Shown: piece after piece, positions 6,847-11,364 of the stretch
Numbering within the stretch: position 1 is the first letter of the stretch
Layout of the letters: every line of letters starts with the position of its first letter
Source of the DNA: JAAXTX01 sp037139695
Lineage (GTDB): Bacteria > Patescibacteriota > Minisyncoccia > Moranbacterales > UBA1568
NCBI GenBank assembly: GCA_037139695.1
Contig: JBAXFX010000042.1
Coordinates: forward strand, 1-11,364
DNA: 11,364 bases
Direction: 5' to 3'
Made by a program: the position numbers and the translations under genes
The notes under the pieces: model-generated
Databases searched by the model: none
What the model saw: only the letters and a program-made list of their open reading frames with translations
Told to the model about the DNA's origin: nothing

Positions 6847-7992
6847 TTATAATAAGGAAAAATCACCAGGTGACGAGACCGATCCAAACGAGCGATTTTC
6901 CCGATCACCACCCTGACGGTGTACGCTGAGGAGTAATCCCGTCATCACGAACGAAGCGATCAATGAGCTGCCTCCATAAGACAGGAACGGGGCCGGAAGT
7001 CCGGCAACCGGCAAGAGTCCCATATTCATACCGACATTGACGAATATCTGCACGGCGAAATAAACCTGCGCGCCGACCGCGATCAGATACCCCGCATTAT
7101 CTTTCGCCTGTGTGGCGATCCTCCAAGCACGAAAGAGAAATACCCCGTAAGAAAAAAGTATCGCGCCCGCCCCCACCAGTCCAAGTTCTTCGGTGATCGT
7201 CGCGAAGATGAAGTCGGTATGTTTTTCCGGAAGGAAATTGAGTTGCGATTGTGACCCATAACCGACCCCTTTCCCGGATACGCCCCCGGAACCGACCGCG
7301 ACCATGGCCTGCAAGACATTGTACCCGCTGCCACGCGGGTCGGACTCGGGATGCAGGAATGTCTCGATCCGATCCCGTTGATACCCTTCGAGAAAAAACC
7401 ATCCGGCGGACGCCACCGCGACACCGGTTAAAAATAACACGAGGATATGCCGGGGCCGTATGCCGGACACAAGAATAATCCCACCCCATATCGCCGCGAG
7501 CGTCAGCGCCGACCCTAGGTCCGGTTGTTTGAGCACGAGAAAAATAAGGAGGGAGGAGAGCACGAGCGACGCGACGATCCGAACCCACTCCCCGAGCTCG
7601 GACCGCTTCGCGACGATAAAACGCGCAAGAAACAGGATGAGCGCTATCTTCACCCCTTCGACCGGCTGAAATCGCAGGAGCCCGAGCGAGAACCATCCGG
7701 CTGTCCCATTGACCGTCCGACCGAAGAGAAGGACGAGTACGAGGAAAACGATCGACACGAAGTAGAGATGCGTCCCATACCGGACGATATGCCGGTAATC
7801 GAGAAACTGGAAACATATCATGAACACGATACCGATGACACCGAATATCGCCTGCCGAAGAAAGTAACTCCCCGATACCGACCAGGGATCGCCTGTTACG
7901 GAAATGCTATACAGCGAAAGCAGCCCGGCACCGAAGACGAAGAGAGCCGACAATACCAGCAGCCAATCCGTCTGAAGAAGGCGTTTCACCAT
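6847..7992 (-). CDS. rodA: Rod-shape SEDS glycosyltransferase RodA (FtsW/RodA/SpoVE family)
   Basis: RodA polymerises lipid II into peptidoglycan strands during side-wall elongation, working with a class B penicillin-binding protein. The 381-residue product is a multi-pass membrane protein (about ten hydrophobic segments). Family marks are GRTVNGTAGWFSLG (91-104), LKQPDLGSAL (154-163), LNFLPEKHTDFIFA (251-264) and the C-terminal signature LPVAGLPAPFLSYGGSS (327-343). Asp260 in HTDF is the position equivalent to the catalytic Asp of RodA. The start is the ATG at 7992, with no clear Shine-Dalgarno. FtsW or SpoVE are the alternatives, but the compact N-terminus fits RodA better. No mreBCD or PBP2 gene is in the window. 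The gene follows a 437-bp gene-free stretch with inverted-repeat element B. Confidence 0.94.
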   Translation of the reverse strand: MVKRLLQTDWLLVLSALFVFGAGLLSLYSISVTGDPWSVSGSYFLRQAIFGVIGIVFMICFQFLDYRHIVRYGTHLYFVSIVFLVLVLLFGRTVNGTAGWFSLGLLRFQPVEGVKIALILFLARFIVAKRSELGEWVRIVASLVLSSLLIFLVLKQPDLGSALTLAAIWGGIILVSGIRPRHILVLFLTGVAVASAGWFFLEGYQRDRIETFLHPESDPRGSGYNVLQAMVAVGSGGVSGKGVGYGSQSQLNFLPEKHTDFIFATITEELGLVGAGAILFSYGVFLFRAWRIATQAKDNAGYLIAVGAQVYFAVQIFVNVGMNMGLLPVAGLPAPFLSYGGSSLIASFVMTGLLLSVHRQGGDRENRSFGSVSSPGDFSLL

Positions 7993-8429
7993 ACGAAAAT
8001 AGTCGAAAGTCGAAAGTTATAAGTCAAAAGCCCGCAAGGTCCATAAAGTTACAAATCACGGTGGTGGCCACAACCGGAGATACGCTCCGATTCAGAGCGT
8101 CTACCGCTGTGTTCGCATTGTCTCATCTTCGACTTTATAGACTTAGTATCTATCTCAAATCTCACCGCGCATATAAGCCAAAAAAATCCGCTTGCCGGCT
8201 GAAATCCGAAAATTTCGGCTACCCCGACCGTCTCGCCAAGCGATCGTCGCGGGCGGACAAACCATTCAAAACTCGTCAGGTTACGACAGTAGCCTTCTCT
8301 CCTTTTTCATGGTTTTTCACCCAGAGGGTGACCAACCTCTGGTTGGCGCTCCTATCGAAATTTTCGGATTTACAGCTCGACATGAGATTTGAGATAGATA
8401 CTTAGGACTTTAAACTTTTGGCTGTGATC
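7993..8429. other. Gene-free stretch upstream of rodA
   Basis: No convincing gene is present in 437 bp. Visible structure, left to right, is: AGTCGAA in tandem at 8001-8014; an imperfect palindrome CGGTGGTGG/CCACAACCG near 8060-8077; a hairpin ACGCTC/GAGCGT near 8084-8102; and inverted-repeat element B (8146-8401). The rodA promoter presumably lies here, but I cannot name a convincing one. Confidence 0.6.
8146..8401. repeat. Inverted-repeat element, copy B (256 bp)
   Basis: Terminal arms of 19 nt are perfect inverted repeats: 8146-8164 (GTATCTATCTCAAATCTCA) and 8383-8401. A second inner pair also faces inward: GCTGAAATCCGAAAATTTCG (8198-8217) against 8356-8376, with one inserted base. Between them lie two small hairpins, CACCC/GGGTG (8318-8330) and CCAACC/GGTTGG (8332-8346). 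Copy A (3268-3373) shares both ends in the same orientation but lacks the roughly 150-bp middle. TTA stands directly outside both ends here, a possible 3-bp target duplication. No gene is seen inside. Confidence 0.75.
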
Positions 8430-9266
8430 TTATCGCAGTTTCTGGAACTGCTCGCTCCCCGTCCGATAACGCTGGATGAAATTGTCCTCGTGGAAAAAAT
8501 CCGCGTCGGCTTCCATATCGACCGTCACCACCTCGCCTTGGAAGGCTCTCGGCCAGATGAGCGTAAAATCACGATTATCCCCGGAGAGGAGCGTATTTAC
8601 GTCGGTCTGATTGAGTGCGACCGCCTTGCCCGAAGCGTCCCGAAGAATCACTTTCACCGTGACCGTTCGGAAGTCGAAGGAACTGTCGTTCCGAAGCGTC
8701 CCGAACGCCTCACCAAAATACGGGCCCGAGGAGATCTTGTCGTAGCGCGTCCGATACAGGACGAGTGGCGGTCGTTCCTGATACCCCGAGAAGCGCTGCC
8801 AATTCGCATCCCGAAACGAGACCTCGGCCGTTGCCGGAATACCGGTCGTCACGACACCGACGGCAAGCAGAGTCTTGGTCTCCTGTGGCAAGAGGGAATC
8901 GGTCCCCGACGCACGACCGACTTCCACGCCGGATGTATCCTTGAGAATAAGGTCGTACCCGATCGTCGCGGCCCCGATCGTACCGTTCGGATTATGCACC
9001 TTTGCGAACACGTCGTATTCGTTCTGCGCGCTCCCAGGAACAAACGCGGCTTCCCGAACGGTAAACGCATCCGGATTAAATACCTCGGCACAGGCACCAC
9101 ACGGACCCCCGCAGTCGATACCTGTCTCGCCTTGATTCTGTTTCTTATCAAAACACGTCGCCACAGGCTTCAGCGCGAAAAACAGAAGCGTTATGACCGT
9201 GGCAAGAAAAGCGCCGACGACGGTAGCGATCCGGACCTTCTTCATCGCGCGATGGGAATTGAGCAT
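8430..9266 (-). CDS. Single-pass membrane protein of unknown function with DCGGPCGAC motif
   Basis: I do not recognise a named family. The 278-residue product has one hydrophobic segment at about 13-32 and then a short Cys-rich stretch: Cys38, then NQGETGIDCGGPCGAC (44-59) with Cys52, Cys56 and Cys59. The remaining roughly 215 residues look like extracytoplasmic beta-rich domains. VFAKVHNPNGTIGAATIGYDLIL (near 85-107) and FGTLRNDSSFDFRTVTVKVILRD (near 187-209) resemble the repeats of FxLYD-type domains. The motif recurs, as far as I know, in unannotated CPR surface proteins; disulfides or metal binding are possible. A second ATG at residue 8 (MKKVRIAT) is an equally good start, and neither has a Shine-Dalgarno. 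It lies just downstream of the rRNA operon terminator on the same strand. Confidence 0.85.
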   Translation of the reverse strand: MLNSHRAMKKVRIATVVGAFLATVITLLFFALKPVATCFDKKQNQGETGIDCGGPCGACAEVFNPDAFTVREAAFVPGSAQNEYDVFAKVHNPNGTIGAATIGYDLILKDTSGVEVGRASGTDSLLPQETKTLLAVGVVTTGIPATAEVSFRDANWQRFSGYQERPPLVLYRTRYDKISSGPYFGEAFGTLRNDSSFDFRTVTVKVILRDASGKAVALNQTDVNTLLSGDNRDFTLIWPRAFQGEVVTVDMEADADFFHEDNFIQRYRTGSEQFQKLR

Positions 9267-9473
9267 AGGGAGTCAGTTAACGAAAAATAGTCAACAAATA
9301 ACAGGAAAGTGAATCTGCAAAATAAAAGATTGGCGACCATCACCGATAAACACCTCCACTGGAGTATATTCAAAAAAACCATTCATACGATCATCCCCGC
9401 GTCTTGTACTCCGTTAACGGCTCTCTGGTATCCGTTTATTAGCACGTTTTCATTCTACCACATTTTTCCACAG
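9267..9473. other. Spacer between 5S terminator and the membrane protein gene
   Basis: No gene is seen in 207 bp. A minus-strand extended -10-like TGTGGTAGAAT lies near 9453-9463, just past the rRNA terminator, but without a good -35. It is a weak candidate promoter for the membrane protein gene. Confidence 0.4.
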
Positions 9474-9494
9474 AAAAAACGGCCCAATGGCCGC
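9474..9494 (-). terminator. Intrinsic terminator of the rRNA operon
   Basis: On the minus strand CGGCC pairs with GGCCG around loop ATTG (9480-9493), followed by six T residues (9474-9479). It lies about 40 bp past 5S. Confidence 0.85.
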
Positions 9495-9512
9495 TTCTTC
9501 GAAGTCGTTTCC

Positions 9513-9669
9513 GGTCTCTTTGAAAATCATGGTCTTGGCGGCGACCTACTCTCCCCCGCCATCACAGCGAAGTACCATCGGCGCGGGCAGGCTTAACTTC
9601 CGAGTTCGGAATGGGATCGGGTGTACCCCCGTCGCAAAAGCCACCAAGACTATGATTTCCAAAGAGGTC
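9513..9669 (-). other. Pre-5S processing stem enclosing 5S rRNA
   Basis: The flank 9513-9531 (GGTCTCTTTGAAAATCATG) is complementary to 9651-9669 on the other side of 5S, apart from a few mismatches. It continues into the 5S terminal helix. The precursor would form one long stem of the kind cut by RNase III-type or RNase E-type enzymes. Confidence 0.65.
9532..9650 (-). rRNA. rrf: 5S ribosomal RNA
   Basis: The reverse complement gives about 119 nt starting GTCTTGGTGGC and ending GCCGCCAAGAC, which form the terminal helix I. The internal hallmark CCCATTCCGAACTCGGAAG of 5S loops B and C is present. The gene lies 60 bp after the 23S 3' end, in the normal order. Exact ends may differ by one or two bases. 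Confidence 0.95.
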
Positions 9670-9710
9670 AGGAGCTTCCTGTTGTCAACCGAAAAAAGGA
9701 AAGAATAGAA

Positions 9711-10013
9711 GGTATGTAGATATATTAGTACTTCTCGACTCAACCCCTCGCGGGGCTTCCATCTGAAGCCTATCAACCTCGTCATCTCCGAGGATATCTT
9801 TCCCGTACAAGTACGGGATACTGCCTTATCTCGAGCTTGGCTTCCCGCTTATATGCTTTCAGCGGTTATCCTACCCGAACATAGCTACCGAGCAGTGCTC
9901 CTGGCGGAACAGCTCGTACACCAGAGGTTCGTTCTTCCCGGTCCTCTCGTACTAGGGAAGAGATCTCTCAAGCAGTGGCGCCCACAGCAGATAGGAGACC
10001 AACCTGTCTCACG
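9711..10013 (-). rRNA. rrl: 23S ribosomal RNA, 3' exon
   Basis: The reverse complement starts CGTGAGACAGGTTGG, equivalent to E. coli 2594 onward, and contains the sarcin-ricin loop AGTACGAGAGGA (plus-strand 9942-9953). It runs to the 3' end near ACATACC. It joins cleanly to the 5' exon at 10755 once the group I intron is removed. The 3' boundary is approximate. Confidence 0.96.
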
Positions 10014-10754
10014 CATATTACTCAACCATTTTTCCGTATCCTACGGAAAACGATACCTCATCCGTTACCGGATGTATGGACTATACCACCATCTCGCTTC
10101 CGAGATGATCGACGTGTTAGCCCTCTCCCAGGTAGTGTTATTTGGAGAGGACTCCTCCCCTGCCCGAAGGCAGCGGAAAGTCTCTACGGGGTCAATGTAC
10201 GTTTTTTTCTCTTCTTGGAATAATTCAAATCCCGAAAAGAGTCTACGAGCCTCATCAATGATTCAAAATCCCGCTCATTCTTCACGAGCGATTTTCGCTT
10301 CAATATCTCAAGCAATATTTCGGACTGTTCCTTCTTCAGGAACAGGTACGGACCGACACAAGAGAGAAATATCTCAATCGATTCCTTACGGCCGATCGTA
10401 TATTCCATAATCCCGTCTTTCCGTATTCTCATACCTCCGAGACCGATCCGGGCACAGAGTGCCTCGAACGTTGGTCCGGACTTCGATGATTGGAAGAAGA
10501 CGATATACGGAGCCACCTGATAGCCATACCGGTATGTCCGGTTCGGTTTCAGGCGAACATATATGCTTCCGTCCGCATCGAGAAAACCCGCTAAATATGC
10601 TTTCGTTTCAGATGAAACTGATTGATTCAACATACACGACTTCCCTCGGTATTATCCTAACACACGACAGGTTGAATCGCAATGTGTCGTTAGGACTTCA
10701 CCGATATGAGTCGATTTGTGCATCCTTCCGTCGCCGGAAGGAGCCGCCAGATTG
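10014..10754 (-). ncRNA. Group I self-splicing intron in 23S rRNA at site L2593
   Basis: Aligning with E. coli 23S shows a 741-nt insertion after the U equivalent to U2593. The 5' exon ends ...ACCGU, the intron ends in G, and the 3' exon starts CGTGAGACAGG, as expected for group I splicing. Hand-paired helices, in plus coordinates: P1 CCGU with GCGG; P2 with GCGA tetraloop (10723-10742); P3 AUCGAC (10710-10715) with GUCGAU (10108-10113); P4 UCGGU (10700-10704) with ACCGA (10646-10650); P5 UCCUAA (10690-10695) with UUAGGA (10655-10660); P6 GGGAAGUC (10638-10645) with GACUUUCC (10175-10182); P7 GGGCUA (10118-10123) with UAGUCC (10078-10083); P8 CAUCUCG/CGAGAUG (10090-10107); P9 with GUAA loop (10059-10074); and a further 9-bp hairpin (10030-10050). 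The endonuclease gene fills the P6 loop. Extra hairpins at 10124-10174 lie between P6 and P7, so subgroup assignment is open. Confidence 0.94.
10184..10633 (-). CDS. LAGLIDADG homing endonuclease, I-CreI-like (intron-encoded)
   Basis: This 149-residue protein has a single LAGLIDADG motif, LAGFLDADGS at 14-23, so it should act as a homodimer that cuts intronless 23S alleles and drives intron spread. From memory it aligns end to end with I-CreI: LKPNRTYRY matches IKPNQSYKF, and the C-terminal RLVDSFRDLNYSK matches TWVDQIAALNDSK. Residues at the three I-CreI active-site positions are kept: Asp21 (D20), Gln48 (Q47) and Lys100 (K98). A basic tail (KKRKKR) ends the protein. The start is the ATG at 10633, preceded by GAGGGA about 10 nt upstream. 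That site overlaps the P6 and P4 3' strands of the intron, so translation and folding may compete. The TAG stop falls one base before the P6 3' strand. The gene is intact, with no frameshift. Confidence 0.94.
   Translation of the reverse strand: MLNQSVSSETKAYLAGFLDADGSIYVRLKPNRTYRYGYQVAPYIVFFQSSKSGPTFEALCARIGLGGMRIRKDGIMEYTIGRKESIEIFLSCVGPYLFLKKEQSEILLEILKRKSLVKNERDFESLMRLVDSFRDLNYSKKRKKRTLTP

Positions 10755-11364
<610 letters not shown>

Noticed and set aside
6540..6911. A longer 123-residue SecG starting inside rodA
   Set aside because: The extra 52 N-terminal residues lack SecG character, and a promoter with 17-bp spacing lies within that stretch. The 71-residue form has the normal family length.
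8042..8053. CATAAAGTTACA matches the left edge of hairpin H2 (745-756), suggesting a third hairpin copy
   Set aside because: The match stops after 12 bases and no complementary arm follows, so it is probably chance or at most a remnant.

Overview
The window looks like a chromosomal piece of a Candidate Phyla Radiation (Patescibacteria) bacterium, most likely from the Parcubacteria side. This is an inference from gene content: a PaaX/Cas2-like protein of the type common in CPR genomes, RNase J with a long disordered N-terminus, an archaeal-type bifunctional phosphoglucose/phosphomannose isomerase, SecG next to a membrane-anchored family 5 solute-binding protein, few clear Shine-Dalgarno sites, and a 23S rRNA gene split by a group I intron. 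TAA, TAG and TGA all end genes here, so the TGA-recoding CPR lineages are unlikely. Every recognised gene lies on the minus strand, so transcription runs from high to low coordinates.

In transcription order, the right end (11364 to 9532) is the 3' part of an rRNA operon. It holds a 23S gene (partial, entering from outside the window), a 741-nt group I intron after the position equivalent to E. coli U2593, the rest of 23S, then 5S and a strong terminator. The intron carries a 149-residue LAGLIDADG endonuclease that aligns end to end with chloroplast I-CreI, whose host intron occupies the same site. Most of the intron helices (P2 to P9) can be paired by hand.

Next come a single-pass membrane protein of unknown function with a Cys/Gly motif (9266-8430) and a 437-bp gene-free stretch holding an inverted-repeat element. 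These are followed by rodA (7992-6847), secG behind its own likely promoter (6755-6540), a family 5 substrate-binding protein (6430-4775) and the sugar-phosphate isomerase (4708-3683). Then come tRNA-Leu(CAG) (3589-3506), a second shorter copy of the inverted-repeat element, and RNase J (3203-993) with its terminator. The genes serve cell-wall elongation, secretion, peptide binding, central sugar metabolism and RNA decay.

The left end (1-800) is a separate module. A PaaX/Cas2-like gene is bracketed by two near-identical perfect hairpins whose stems differ by one compensated base pair and whose loops are reverse complements. This module and the two-copy inverted-repeat family are the least explained parts of the window. 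The intron is the best supported special feature.
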